Below are positions 24,501 through 39,500 of a stretch of 64,000 nucleotides of DNA, one piece after another. The position numbers and the translations under genes are program-made. The notes beneath the pieces are model-generated. The model ran no database searches. It was not told the DNA's origin and saw nothing but the letters and a program-made list of their open reading frames with translations. How positions within the stretch are numbered: the first letter of the stretch is position 1; each line of letters begins with the position of its first letter. The DNA comes from Physella acuta (lineage: Eukaryota; Mollusca; Gastropoda; Physidae). The DNA is taken from NCBI RefSeq assembly GCF_028476545.1, contig NW_026731904.1:237501-301500 (forward strand). The letters are read 5' to 3'.

Positions 24501-27500
24501 ACAGGAGAAAAACAAGTAGGAACACCCTAACACCTAACACAGAGGAGAAAAACAAGTGTAGGAACACCTTAACACCTAACACAGAGGAGAAAAACAAGTA
24601 GGAACACCCTAACACAGAGGAGAAAAACAAGTGTAGTAACACCCTAACACAGAGGAGAAAAACAAGTAGGAACACCCTAACACCTAACACAGAGGAGAAA
24701 AACAAGTAGGAACACCCTAACACCTAACACAGAGGAGAAAAACAAGTAGGAACACCCTAACACCTAACACAGAGGAGAAAAACAAGTGTAGGAACACCCT
24801 AACACCTAACACAGGAGAAAAGCAAGTAGGAACACCCTAACACCTAACACACAGGAGAAAAACAAGTGTAAGAACACCCTAACACAGAGGAGAAAAACAA
24901 GTAGGAACACCCTAACACCTAACACAGAGGAGAAAAACAAGTAGGAACACCCTAACACCTAACACAGAGGAGAAAAACAAGTAGGAACACCCTAACACCT
25001 AACACAGAGGAGAAAAACAAGTAGGAACACCCTAACACCTAACACAGAGGAGAAAAACAAGTGTAGGAACACCCTAACACCTAACACAGAGGAGAAAAAC
25101 AAGTAGGAACACCCTAACACCTAAACCAGAGGAGAAAAACAAGTAGGAACACCCTAACACCTAACACAGGAGAAAAGCAAGTAGGAACACCCTAACACCT
25201 AACACACAGGAGAAAAACAAGTGTAAGAACACCCTAACACAGAGGAGAAAAACAAGTAGGAACACCCTAACACCTAAGACAGAGGAGAAAAACAAGTAGG
25301 AACACCCTAACACCTAACACAGAGGAGAAAAACAAGTGTAGGAACACCCTAACACAGAGGAGAAAAACAAGTAGGAACACCCTAACACCTAACACAGAAG
25401 AGAAAAACAAGTGTAGAAACGCCCTAACACCTAACACAGAGGAGAAAAACAAGTAGGAACACCCTAACACCTAACACAGAGGAGAAAAACAAGTAGGAAC
25501 ACCCTAACACCTAACACAGAGGAGAAAAACAAGTAGGAACACCCTAACACCTAACACACAGGAGAAAAACAAGTGTAGGAACACCCTAACACCCTAACAC
25601 ACAGGAGAAAAACAAGTGTAGGAACACCCTAACACAGAGGAGAAAAACAAGTGTAGGAACACCCTAACACCTAACACAGAGGAGAAAAACAAGTGTAGAA
25701 ACACCCTAACACCTAACACAGAGGAGAAAAACAAGTGTAGGAACACCCTAACACAGAGGAGAAAAACAAGTAGGAACACCCTAACACCTAACACACAGGA
25801 GAAAAACAAGTGTAGGAACACCCTAACACCTAACACACAGGAGAAAAACAAATGTAGGAACACCCTAACACCTAACACAGAGGAGAAAAACAAGTGTAGG
25901 AACACCAAACACAGAGGAAAAAACAAGTAGGAACACCCTAACACCCTAACACAGAGGAGAAAAACAAGTAGGAACACCCTAACACCTAACACACAGGAGA
26001 AAAACAAGTAGGAACACCCTAACACCTAACACAGAGGAGAAAAACAAGTAGGAACACCCTAACACCTAACACAGAGGAGAAAAACAAGTAGGAACACCCT
26101 AACACCTAACACACAGGAGAAAAACAAGTGTAGGAACACCCTAACACCCTAACACAGAGGAGAAAAACAAGTAGGAACACCCTAACACCTAACACATAGG
26201 AGAAAAACAAGTGTAGGAACACCCTAACACATAGGAGAAAAACAAGTGTAGGAACACCCTAACACCTAACACAGAGGAGAAAAACAAGTGTAGAAACACC
26301 CTAACACCTAACACAGAGGAGAAAAACAAGTGTAGGAACACCCTAACACAGAGGAGAAAAACAAGTAGGAACACCCTAACACCTAACACACAGGAGAAAA
26401 ACAAGTGTAGGAACACCCTAACACCTAACACAGGAGAAAAACAAATGTAGGAACACCCTAACACCTAACACAGAGGAGAAAAACAAGTGTAGGAACACCA
26501 AACACAGAGGAGAAAAACAAGTAGGAACACCCTAACACCTAACACACAGGAGAAAAACAAGTAGGAACACCCTATCACCTAACACAGAGGAGAAAAACAA
26601 GTAGGAACACCCTAACACCTAACACAGAGGAGAAAAACAAGTAGGAACACCCTAACACCTAACACACAGGAGAAAAACAAGTGTAGGAACACCCTAACAC
26701 CCTAACACAGAGGAGAAAAACAAGTGTAGGAACACCCTAACACCTAACACACAGGAGAAAAACAAGTGTAGGAACACCCTAACACAGAGGAGAAAAACAA
26801 GTGTAGGAACACCCTAACACCTAACACAGAGGAGAAAAACAAGTGTAGAAACACCCTAACACCTAACACAGAGGAGAAAAACAAGTGTAGGAACACCCTA
26901 ACACAGAGGAGAAAAACAAGTAGGAACACCCTAACACCTAACACACAGGAGAAAAACAAGTAGGAACACCCTAACACCTAACACAGAGGAGAAAAACAAG
27001 TAGGAACACCCTAACACCTAACACACAGGAGAAAAACAAGTAGGAACACCCTAACACCTAACACACAGGAGAAAAACAAGTGTAGGAACACCCTAACACC
27101 CTAACACAGAGGAGAAAAACAAGTAGGAACACCCTAACACCTAACACACAGGAGAAAAACAAGTGTAGGAACACCCTAACACATAGGAGAAAAACAAGTG
27201 TAGGAACACCCTAACACCTAACACAGAGGAGAAAAACAAGTGTAGAAACACCCTAACACCTAACACAGAGGAGAAAAACAAGTGTAGGAACACCCTAACA
27301 CAGAGGAGAAAAACAAGTAGGAACACCCTAACACCTAACACACAGGAGAAAAACAAGTGTAGGAACACCCTAACACCTAACACACAGGAGAAAAACAAAT
27401 GTAGGAACACCCTAACACCTAACACAGAGGAGAAAAACAAGTGTAGGAACACCAAACACAGAGGAGAAAAACAAGTAGGAACACCCTAACACCTAACACA

Positions 27501-30500
27501 CAGGAGAAAAACAAGTAGGAACACCCTAACACCTAACACAGAGGAGAAAAACAAGTAGGAACACCCTAACACCTAACACAGAGGAGAAAAACAAGTAGGA
27601 ACACCCTAACACCTAACACACAGGAGAAAAACAAGTGTAGGAACACCCTAACACCCTAACACAGAGGAGAAAAACAAGTAGGAACACCCTAACACCTAAC
27701 ACACAGGAGAAAAACAAGTGTAGGAACACCTTAACACAGAGGAGAAAAACAAGTGTAGGAACACCCTAACACCTAACACAGAGGAGAAAAACAAGTGTAG
27801 AAACACCCTAACACCTAACACAGAGGAGAAAAACAAGTGTAGGAACACCCTAACACAGAGGAGAAAAACAAGTAGGAACACCCTAACACCTAACACACAG
27901 GAGAAAAACAAGTGTAGGAACACCCTAACACCTAACACACAGGAGAAAAACAAATGTAGGAACACCCTAACACCTAACACAGAGGAGAAAAACAAGTGTA
28001 GGAACACCAAACACAGAGGAGAAAAACAAGTAGGAACACCCTAACACCCTAACACAGAGGAGAAAAACAAGTAGGAACACCCTAACACCTAACACACAGG
28101 AGAAAAACAAGTAGGAACACCCTAACACCTAACACAGAGGAGAAAAACAAGTAGGAACACCCTAACACCTAACACAGAGGAGAAAAACAAGTGTAGGAAC
28201 ACCCTAACACCTAACACAGAGGAGAAAAACAAGTGTAGGAACACCCTAACACCTAACCCAGAGGAGAAAAACAAGTGTAGGAACACCCTAACACAGAGGA
28301 GAAAAACAAGTAGGAACACCCTAACACCTAACACAGAGGAGAAAAACAAGTAGGAACACCCTAACACCTAACACAGAGGAGAAAAACAAGTAGGAACACC
28401 CTAACACCTAACACAGAGGAGAAAAACAAGTGTAGGAACACCCTAACACCTAACACAGAGGAGAAAAACAAGTAGGAACACCCTAACACCTAACACAGAG
28501 GAGAAAAACAAGTGTAGGAACACCCTAACACCCTAACACAGAGAAGAAAAACAAGTAGGAACACCCTAACACAGAGGAGAAAAACAAGTGTAGAAACACC
28601 CTAACACCTAACACACAGGAGAAAAACAAGTAGGAACACCCTAACACCTAACACAGAGGAGAAAAACAAGTGTAGGAACACCTTAACACCTAACACAGAG
28701 GAGAAAAACAAGTAGGAACACCCTAACACAGAGGAGAAAAACAAGTGTAGTAACACCCTAACACAGAGGAGAAAAACAAGTAGGAACACCCTAACACCTA
28801 ACACAGAGGAGAAAAACAAGTAGGAACACCCTAACACCTAACACAGAGGAGAAAAACAAGTAGGAACACCCTAACACCTAACACAGAGGAGAAAAACAAG
28901 TGTAGGAACACCCTAACACCTAACACAGGAGAAAAGCAAGTAGGAACACCCTAACACCTAACACACAGGAGAAAAACAAGTGTAAGAACACCCTAACACA
29001 GAGGAGAAAAACAAGTAGGAACACCCTAACACCTAACACAGAGGAGAAAAACAAGTAGGAACACCCTAACACCTAACACAGGAGAAAAGCAAGTAGGAAC
29101 ACCCTAACACCTAACACACAGGAGAAAAACAAGTAGGAACACCCTAACACCTAACACAGAGGAGAAAAACAAGTGTAGGAACACCCTAACACCTAACACA
29201 GGAGAAAAGCAAGTAGGAACACCCTAACACCTAACACACAGGAGAAAAACAAGTGTAAGAACACCCTAACACAGAGGAGAAAAACAAGTAGGAACACCCT
29301 AACACCTAACACAGAGGAGAAAAACAAGTGTAGGAACACCCTAACACCTAACACAGGAGAAAAGCAAGTAGGAACACCCTAACACCTAACACACAGGAGA
29401 AAAACAAGTGTAAGAACACCCTAACACAGAGGAGAAAAACAAGTAGGAACACCCTAACACCTAACACAGAGGAGAAAAACAAGTAGGAACACCCTAACAC
29501 CTAACACAGAGGAGAAAAACAAGTAGGAACACCCTAACACCTAACACAGAGGAGAAAAACAAGTGTAGGAACACCCTAACACCCTAACACAGAGGAGAAA
29601 AACAAGTAGGAACACCCTAACACCTAACACACAGGAGAAAAACAAGTGTAGGAACACCCTAACACAGAGGAGAAAAACAAGTGTAGGAACACCCTAACAC
29701 CTAACACAGAGGAGAAAAACAAGTGTAGAAACACCCTAACACCTAACACAGAGGAGAAAAACAAGTGTAGGAACACCCTAACACAGAGGAGAAAAACAAG
29801 TAGGAACACCCTAACACCTAACACACAGGAGAAAAACAAGTGTAGGAACACCCTAACACCTAACACACAGGAGAAAAACAAATGTAGGAACACCCTAACA
29901 CCTAACACAGAGGAGAAAAACAAGTGTAGGAACACCAAACACAGAGGAGAAAAACAAGTAGGAACACCCTAACACCTAACACAGAGGAGAAAAACAAGTA
30001 GGAACACCCTAACACCTAACACAGAGGAGAAAAACAAGTGTAGGAACACCCTAACACAGAGGAGAAAAACAAGTAGGAACACCCTAACACCTAACACAGA
30101 AGAGAAAAACAAGTGTAGAAACGCCCTAACACCTAACACAGAGGAGAAAAACAAGTAGGAACACCCTAACACCTAACACAGAGGAGAAAAACAAGTAGGA
30201 ACACCCTAACACCTAACACACAGGAGAAAAACAAGTGTAGGAACACCCTAACACCCTAACACAGAGGAGAAAAACAAGTAGGAACACCCTAACACCTAAC
30301 ACACAGGAGAAAAACAAGTGTAGGAACACCCTAACACAGAGGAGAAAAACAAGTGTAGGAACACCCTAACACCTAACACAGAGGAGAAAAACAAGTGTAG
30401 GAACACCCTAACACCTAACACAGAGGAGAAAAACAAGTGTAGGAACACCCTAACACCTAACACAGAGGAGAAAAACAAGTAGGAACACCCTAACACCTAA

Positions 30501-33500
30501 CACACAGGAGAAAAACAAGTGTAGGAACACCCTAACACCTAACACACAGGAGAAAAACAAGTGTAGGAACACCCTAACACCTAACACAGAGGAGAAAAAC
30601 AAGTGTAGGAACACCCTAACACAGAGGAGAAAAACAAGTAGGAACACCTAAACCAGAGGAGAAAAACAAGTAGGAACACCCTAACACCTAACACACAGGA
30701 GAAAAACAAGTAGGAACACCCTAACACAGAGGAGAAAAACAAGTAGGAACACCTAAACCAGAGGAGAAAAACAAGTAGGAACACCCTAACACCTAACACA
30801 GAGGAGAAAAACAAGTAGGAACACCCTAACACCTAACACAGAGGAGAAAAACAAGTAGGAACACCCTAACACCTAACACAGAGGAGAAAAACAAGTAGGA
30901 ACACCCTAACACCTAACACACAGGAGAAAAACAAGTGTAGGAACACCCTAACACCCTAACACAGAGGAGAAAAACAAGTAGGAACACCCTAACACCTAAC
31001 ACACAGGAGAAAAACAAGTGTAGGAACACCCTAACACAGAGGAGAAAAACAAGTGTAGGAACACCCTAACACCTAACACAGAGGAGAAAAACAAGTGTAG
31101 GAACACCCTAACACCTAACACAGAGGAGAAAAACAAGTGTAGGAACACCCTAACACCTAACACAGAGGAGAAAAACAAGTAGGAACACCCTAACACCTAA
31201 CACACAGGAGAAAAACAAGTGTAGGAACACCCTAACACCTAACACACAGGAGAAAAACAAGTGTAGGAACACCCTAACACCTAACACAGAGGAGAAAAAC
31301 AAGTGTAGGAACACCCTAACACAGAGGAGAAAAACAAGTAGGAACACCTAAACCAGAGGAGAAAAACAAGTAGGAACACCCTAACACCTAACACACAGGA
31401 GAAAAACAAGTAGGAACACCCTAACACCTAACACACAGGAGAAAAACAAGTAGGAACACCCTAACACCTAACACAGAGGAGAAAAACAAGTGTAGGAACA
31501 CCCTAACACCTAACACACAGGAGAAAAACAAGTGTAGGAACACCCTAACACAGAGGAGAAAAACAAGTAGGAACACCTAAACCAGAGGAGAAAAACAAGT
31601 AGGAACACCCTAACACCTAACACAGAGGAGAAAAACAAGTAGGAACACCCTAACACCTAACACAGAGGAGAAAAACAAGTGAAGGAACACCCTAACACAG
31701 AGGAGAAAAACATGTAGGAACACCCTAACACCTAACACAGAGGAGAAAAACAAGTAGGAACACCCTAACACCCTAACAAAGAGGAGAAAAACAAGTAGGA
31801 ACACCCTAACACCTAACACAGAGGAGAAAAACAAGTGTAGGAACACCTAACACAGAGGAGAAAAACAAGTGTAGGAACACCTTAACACCTAACACACAGG
31901 AGAAAAACAAGTAGGAACACCCTAACACCTAACACAGAGGAGAAAAACAAGTAGGAACACCTTAACCATTCATTCAAATATTTCAGATTGGTATTTTATT
32001 TTAATGTTCTTTTAGAGATCGCTCCAAAGCTTGATGCTGTTTTCTAAACAGATTTAAAAATCATCATGAATTTCCGAAAAGCAACCAATATAAAAAAATT
32101 CCAATGCTTTATTCTCAGAGATGTAACTTTTCCACTTTTTTCCAAAAATCTGCTAATTCCAGCTGAGAAAAAACTTTGCTGGAAAATTCTGCAGAATAAT
32201 AATCAAAAATTTTCCGCCAAACAAAAAACAATTTTTTTTTCAGCCAACTAACTTTTTATATAACATCTGAAATATTTTCAGCTAATCCATTTTTCTGTTT
32301 TGATACCCTTTTTTGAATGGTCATATCTTCCCTCTGCCTTTATGACTTTTTTGCTGGTTTACAGAAGAAGCGTAAGGGGATGTGTAGTAGTCATTCTACA
32401 CCGCGTGTCAACTTACTTTGACCGTGTGTAATAGTTATTCTACACCGCGTGTCAACTTACTTTGGCCGTGTGAATGTGCTTTAGCTATCAGACTACCATC
32501 CTACACGGCGTGTCAACTTACTTTGGCCGTGTGAATGTGCTTTAGCTATCAGACTACCATCCTACACGGCGTGTCAACTTACTTTGGCCGTGTGAATGTG
32601 CTTTAGCTATCAGACTACCATCCTACACGGCGTGTCAACTTACTTTGGCCGTGTGAATGTGCTTTAGCTATCAGACTACCATCCTACACGGCGTGTCAAC
32701 TTACTTTGGCCGTGTGAATGTGCTTTAGCTATCAGACTACCATCCTACACGGCGTGTCAACTTACTTTGGCCGTGTGAATGTGCTTTAGCTATCAGACTA
32801 CCATCCTACACGGCGTGTCAACTTACTTTGGCCGTGTGAATGTGCTTTAGCTATCAGACTACCATCCTACACGGCGTGTCAACTTACTTTGGCCGTGTGA
32901 ATGTGCTTTAGCTATCAGACTACCATCCTACCACAACTTACTTTGGCCGTGTGAATGTGCTTTAGCTATCAGACTACCATCCTACCAAAAGCAGAATTGT
33001 TTCGTTTTTTTTTTTTGTTGCAAAAAATCATGTCCTGTTCTGCCGTCTTGTTTTTGTCGAAGTTTGTCCAGTTATTGTTTTTTTTTAAATAATTAATAAA
33101 GAAAAGTAATACATTGAATTGAAAAAAAAAGCCAGGAAAAGCAATTATCTCCCTTTAGCACATGTTTCCGTTTACTTACAATATTTACAAGTATCGGGTT
33201 CTCTGGTTACTGTTTAACTTTAAAAAAAATGTAAGTTGACATTAAGCAGTATTTAAATGTAGCCTAGAGACTAGTTATACATAACTAGAAGTCTACTAAT
33301 GTCTAGAAACTAATTTTTAATTAATTAGTTTTTAATTTGTAAAGTAGCGTCCCCGCATATGTTCCACTTTTTGGCTGAAAATTCCTCTTTTGAGGCATGA
33401 CTGTTCCATGACTGTTCCTACTTTTGGCTGACAGGGGTAGGCATGTCTGAGCTAAAGAAAATGTTATTTGTTGAAAGAGTGATAACAGATGAACACTGTG

Positions 33501-36500
33501 TACCTCTCTATTTTACTATTTTCCATCATTTGATAAAAGTTGTTGACAGTTGTGAAAAAAATATTGGAGAAGTGGTTTGGGCTGAAGACCAAACTTTTTG
33601 AAGCCATTCATTGTGTGGCTGTGGAGCTACTAATGAGGATATGGGTTGGGCTAAAAATTTGGCTGGTTAAAGTGACATCATTTATGTATGACTGCTTGGC
33701 TGCACCTTATATATAACTTAATAAATGTTGTTCTTTATAGTATTATCTCTAGCAGAGGTGTAACTTTACAGTTGTTACGGAACTCTGCTTTTTTAAAAAA
33801 ATAATAAACGTCAGAAAGCTTTTACAGCGACCTAGACTATTTGTTTCTCTTTCTATTTTGTATTGACAAAAATAAAAGGCGACTTGATTTGAAAGTTTAT
33901 AAAGTATGAAAGAGAAATGTGCTGAGAAAAACACTGTTTTACCCCAGCCACTTTTCATGGTCACACTTGAGCACATTCTACAAGTGCTTTTTTAAAAATA
34001 GAACATTAATATCAATTTAAAATAAAGAAACTCTATCTGCTTCTTTATTTTTTGAAGGCTTACTATGTTGTGGTTACACAAGCGAACAGGGCCTAAATCA
34101 ATTGGTTCTTAAGTTAGAAAACCTTGAAAAACCCAGAATTTTTTTGCACCCTTACTCCCCCTTTTGGCTTTTTCTTAGGAAGTCAGTTACATCTCTGTAT
34201 TGTACATTTGGCTATACAGTCTCTCTGTATTGTACATTTGGCTATACAGTCTATTTAATAGAGGTACTCTAAATAGTACAACAAAAATTGGAAGATTGTG
34301 TACCTAATGTTGTTTCCTTGAATAATACTATTAACACTTGCAATGTACGTGGCTAGTAGAGAATGCAGATTTTCAAATTTGAAATTCATTAAAACTTAAA
34401 GCAGACTAGGTTTTGAAACTGAAAATGAAGCAAGTAGAAAAACTTTTTGCGAGGAAGTAAGGCACCAAAAAGTTTTGTTGTCTACCTGTGACGCTTATTC
34501 AATTGATAATAAATTAACTCGTCACTTTATATTTATTGTATTCTTATACATCTTATTTTTAAAATTAATTTGTGTGAAATGGAGCGTGAAATAAGTTTTG
34601 CCTATGGCACCCTGGTGCTGGCACTGTACAGAAAAAGTTTTCTTTCTGCTTAGTGATGTTTTGTTTCATGTGCAAGGAAAAGAATTTTTGTTGGGACCCC
34701 ATTTCTATTATGTGTTTTTATGAATATATATTGTTCAAATACATCCAAGCACCTAAGGGTACAGTTCAATTTTAAATATCTAGACATCTATTTTCAGATA
34801 TCACTTTTTTCTACAAGTCAAGCAATTTTAAATATCTAGACATCTATTTTCAGATATCACTTTTTTCTACAAGTCAAGCAATTTTAAATATCTAGACATC
34901 TATTTTCAGATATCACTTTTTTCTACAAGTCAAGCAATTTTAAATATCTAGACATCTATTTTCAGATATCACTTTTTTCTACAAGTCAAGCAATTTTAAA
35001 TATCTAGACATCTATTTTCAGATATCACTTTTTTCTACAAGTCAAGCAATTTTAAATATCTAGACATCTATTTTCAGATATCACTTTTTTCTACAAGTCA
35101 AGCAATTTTAAATATCTAGACATCTATTTTCAGATATCACTTTTTTCTACAAGTCAAGCAATTTTAAATATCTAGACATCTATTTTCAGATATCACTTTT
35201 TTCTACAAGTCAAGCAATTTTAAATATCTAGACATCTATTTTCAGATATCACTTTTTTCTACAAGTCAAGCAATTTTAAATATCTAGACATCTATTTTCA
35301 GATATCACTTTTTTCTACAAGTCAAGCAATTTTAAATATCTAGACATCTATTTTCAGATATCACTTTTTTCTACAAGTCAAGCAATTTTAAATATCTAGA
35401 CATCTATTTTCAGATATCACTTTTTTCTACAAGTCAAGCAATTTTAAATATCTAGACATCTATTTTCAGATATCACTTTTTTCTACAAGTCAAGCAATTT
35501 TAAATATCTAGACATCTATTTTCAGATATCACTTTTTTCTACAATTCAAGCAATTTTAAATATCTAGACATCTATTTTCAGATATCACTTTTTTCTACAA
35601 GTCAAGCAATTTTAAATATCTAGACATCTATTTTCAGATATCACTTTTTTCTACAAGTCAAGCAATTTTAAATATCTAAACATCTATTTTTAGATATCAC
35701 TTTTTTCTACAAGTCAAGCAATTTTAAATATCTAGACATCTATTTTCAGATATCACTTTTTTCTACAAGTCAAGCAATTTTAAATATCTAGACATCTATT
35801 TTCAGATATCACTTTTTTCTACAAGTCAAGCAATTTTAAATATCTAGACATCTATTTTCAGATATCACTTTTTTCTACAAGTCAAGCGAGATATCTTATC
35901 AGGGAAATTGGTATGTCCTGATCAAATAGCTGTGCTGCTGGCAAGTTATGCTGTACAGTGTAAGTTGGTGCTCAACATTTCTTTGCTGTTGTTCAAAATG
36001 TTGAATCAAACCTAATTTTTCTGGTGTTTTTTTTACCAGCGGAATTAGGAGACTTTAACATTGAGGAACACAAGGATGGATATTTGAGTGGATTTCTATT
36101 CATACCAAACCAGTCTGAAGAGTTTGAAAAACAGGTTGCTGAAAAACATAAGCATCACAGGTAAATATTAAAACAAGCATGAGGTCAATCTTAACAGGGA
36201 TGTCATTTTTCAGATTTTTAGCAGAAATCCGATTTTTCCGTTACAACTGCAATTTTCCTCAGCTGATTTCATATTCTACAAATTTTTTCGCTGATTTTTA
36301 TATGTGCCGATTTTATACGAAGTTTTAAAAATTAGGAAAATGACCTCATTCTATATATTCCTATTTAAATGAAGTATTTCAGCACATAGGTCAAACGGAC
36401 AATTGAATATGTTAGTCTTGAGTTCAAACTCTCGGCAGATGAGGCTTGTTAGCTGGGGATAGCCACTCTTTTAGAAGAGACAACTCCAAAATCAAACAAC

Positions 36501-39500
36501 TGCTGCCTTGTAGTTTGTTCTTGGTTGGACAAAGGCTATGGAAGCAAATCCAAAAAGAAGAGCAGGCTGAAATCAATGGCACATAACCAGATGACATGTA
36601 TACTTAATTGTGTTGGAAGGGATCCCTTTCAACACTGAAATTAAGAGCGAAGAAGAAAAGTCTAAATTTTATGCTGATATTTTCAGTTCAATATTTATCA
36701 AAATTGTGGTCAGTTATTTAAAGCTATTAATTAGAAACGGTGTGAGACTGCTTTTATTGCGATAAAAAAAAATTAAAAATAAATAAAATGGAGTTCTTGT
36801 CCAAAAAAAATTTCCTAATTTTTTTCATGGTCTGGTCACATCCCTGATCTAAAACACAAGCACCACAGGTAAACCTAAACACAAGCACCACAGGTAAATC
36901 TAAAATACAAGCACCACAGGTAAATCTAAAATACAAGCACCACAGGTAAAAACACAAGCACCACAGGTAAACCTAAAACACAAGCACCACAGGTAAAAAC
37001 ACAAGCACCACAGGTAAACCTAAAACACAAGCACCACAGGTAAACCTAAAATACAAGCACCACAGGTAAATCTAAAATACAAGCACCACAGGTAAAAACA
37101 CAAGCACCACAGGTAAACCTAAAACACAAGCACCACAGGTAAAAACACAAGCACCACAGGTAAAAGCACAAGCACCACAGGTAAATCTAAAACACAAGCA
37201 CCACAGGTAAAAACACAAGCACCACAGGTAAAAACACAAGCACCACAGGTAAAAACACAAGCACTATAGGTAAACCTAAAACACAAGCACCACAGGTAAA
37301 CCTAAAACACCAGCACCACAGGTAAAAACATAAGCACCACAGGTAAAAACACAAGCACCACAGGTAAAAACACAAGCACCACATGTAAAAACACAAGCAC
37401 CACAGGTAAAAACACAAGCACCACAGGTAAAAACACAAGCACCACAGGTAAACCTAAAACACAAGCACCACAGGTAAAAACATAAGCACCACAGGTAAAA
37501 ACACAAGCACCACAGGTAAAAACACAAGCACCACAGGTAAACCTAAAACACAAGCACCACAGGTAAAAACATAAGCACCACAGGTAAAAACACAAGCACC
37601 ACAGGTAAAAACACAAGCACCACAGGTAAAAGCACAAGCACCACAGGTAAAAACACAAGCACCACAGGTAAAAACACAAGCACCACAGGTAAACCTAAAA
37701 CACAAGCACCACAGGTAAAAACACAAGCACCACAGGTAAACCTAAAACACAAGCACCACAGGTAAACCTAAAACACAAGCACCACAGGTAAAAACACAAG
37801 CACCACAGGTAAAAACACAAGCACCACAGGTAAATCTAACACACAAGCACCACAGGTAAACCTAAAACACAAGCACCACAGGTAAAAACATAAGCACCAC
37901 AGGTAAAAACACAAGCACCACAGGTAAAAACACAAGCACCACAGGTAAAAGCACAAGCACCACAGGTAAAAACACAAGCACCACAGGTAAAAACACAAGC
38001 ACCACAGGTAAACCTAAAACACAAGCACCACAGGTAAAAACACAAGCACCACAGGTAAACCTAAAACACAAGCACCTCAGGTAAAAACACAAGCACCACA
38101 GATAAACCTAAAACACAAGCACCACAGGTAAAAACACAAGCACCACAGGTAAACCTAAAACACAAGCACCTCAGGTAAAAACACAAGCACCACAGATAAA
38201 CCTAAAACACAAGCACCACAGGTAAAAACACAAGCACCTCAGGTAAAAACACAAGCACCACAGATAAACCTAAAACACAAGCACCACAGGTAAAAACACA
38301 AGCACCACAGGTAAAAACACAAGCACCACAGGTAAAAACACAAGCACCACAGGTAAACCTAAAACACAAGCACCACAGGTAAACCTAAAACACCAGCACC
38401 ACAGGTAAAAACATAAGCACCACATGTAAAAACACAAGCACCACAGGTAAACCTAAAACACAAGCACCACAGGTAAAAACACAAGCACCACAGGTAAACC
38501 TAAAACACAAGCACCACAGGTAAATCTAAAACACAAGCACCACAGGTAAAAACACAAGCACCACAGGTAAACCTAAAACACAAGCACCACAGGTAAAAAC
38601 ACAAGCACCACAGGTAAACCTAAAACACAAGCACCACAGGTAAATCTAAAACACAAGCACCACAGGTAAAAACACAAGCACCACAGGTAAATCTAAAACA
38701 CAAGCACCACAGGTAAAAACACAAGCACCACAGATAAACCTAAAACACAAGCACCACAGGTAAAAACACAAGCACCACAGGTAAACCTAAAACACAAGCA
38801 CCTCAGGTAAAAACACAAGCACCACAGGTAAAAACATAAGCACCACAGGTAAAAACACAAGCACCACAGATAAACCTAAAACACAAGCACCACAGGTAAA
38901 AACACAAGCACCTCAGGTAAAAACACAAGCACCACAGATAAACCTAAAACACAAGCACCACAGGTAAAAACAAGCACCACAGGTAAACCTAAAACACAAG
39001 CACCACAGGTAAAAACACAAGCACCACAGGTAAACCTAAAACACAAGCACCACAGGTAAAAACACAAGCACCACAGGTAAACCTAAAACACAAGCACCAC
39101 AGGTAAATCTAAAACACAAGCACCACAGGTAAAAACACAAGCACCACAGGAAAAAAAAACAAGCACTGTGAGTGTACCGCAATTCAACCATGCATACAAA
39201 GAATGACTTCACAAGTTGTAAATATACTCTTCAAAGCTTATTAATATCTAAAAGCTTGGTTGATTTTCACAGGTATTATTTCACAGGTATTATTTCACAG
39301 GTGTTATTATTTTTTTCCCTGAGACTTCTATCACCCAGACAACTCTATTGAGATTTAAGCTGGGCTTATTTAGATAAGCAATATTTCTTTCCAGTCTTTC
39401 TTCCAGACTTTTTTCTCCAAGGGGGCTGTAGACTTTCATTGGGGGGAGGGAGGAGGGGGACAGAGCCCCCATCCCGTCCCGTCCCATCCCCATCCCCTCT

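Larger units (their letters stand above)
17797..31965 (+). repeat. Large 33-42-bp minisatellite filling most of intron 4
   Basis: About 14.2 kb and roughly 350 copies. The unit reads CCCTAACACCTAACACAGAG then GAGAAAAACAAGTGTAGGAA then CA. Indel variants are modular: AAGTGTAGG versus AAGTAGG (minus 2), presence or absence of the CCCTAACAC module, CAGAGG versus CACAGG, and rare GAGAAAAGCAAG. The variants occur in long repeated orders, showing larger block duplications. Minus-strand frames rich in Phe, Leu, Ser and Val are by-products of the repeat. The array ends where CCTTAACCATTCATTCAAAT begins. Confidence 0.95.

Noticed and set aside
17755-31846. Many minus-strand frames of 60-143 codons rich in FFSSVLGVRVFL
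   Set aside because: They follow the minisatellite unit exactly, have no homology and change with each indel variant.
34767-35886. CRISPR-like regular array
   Set aside because: Units are directly adjacent with no unique spacers, and the host is clearly eukaryotic; the same holds for all arrays here.
36754-39067. Cys-rich minus-strand frames (CFYLWCLCF)
   Set aside because: Translation of the intron 6 donor array on the wrong strand.
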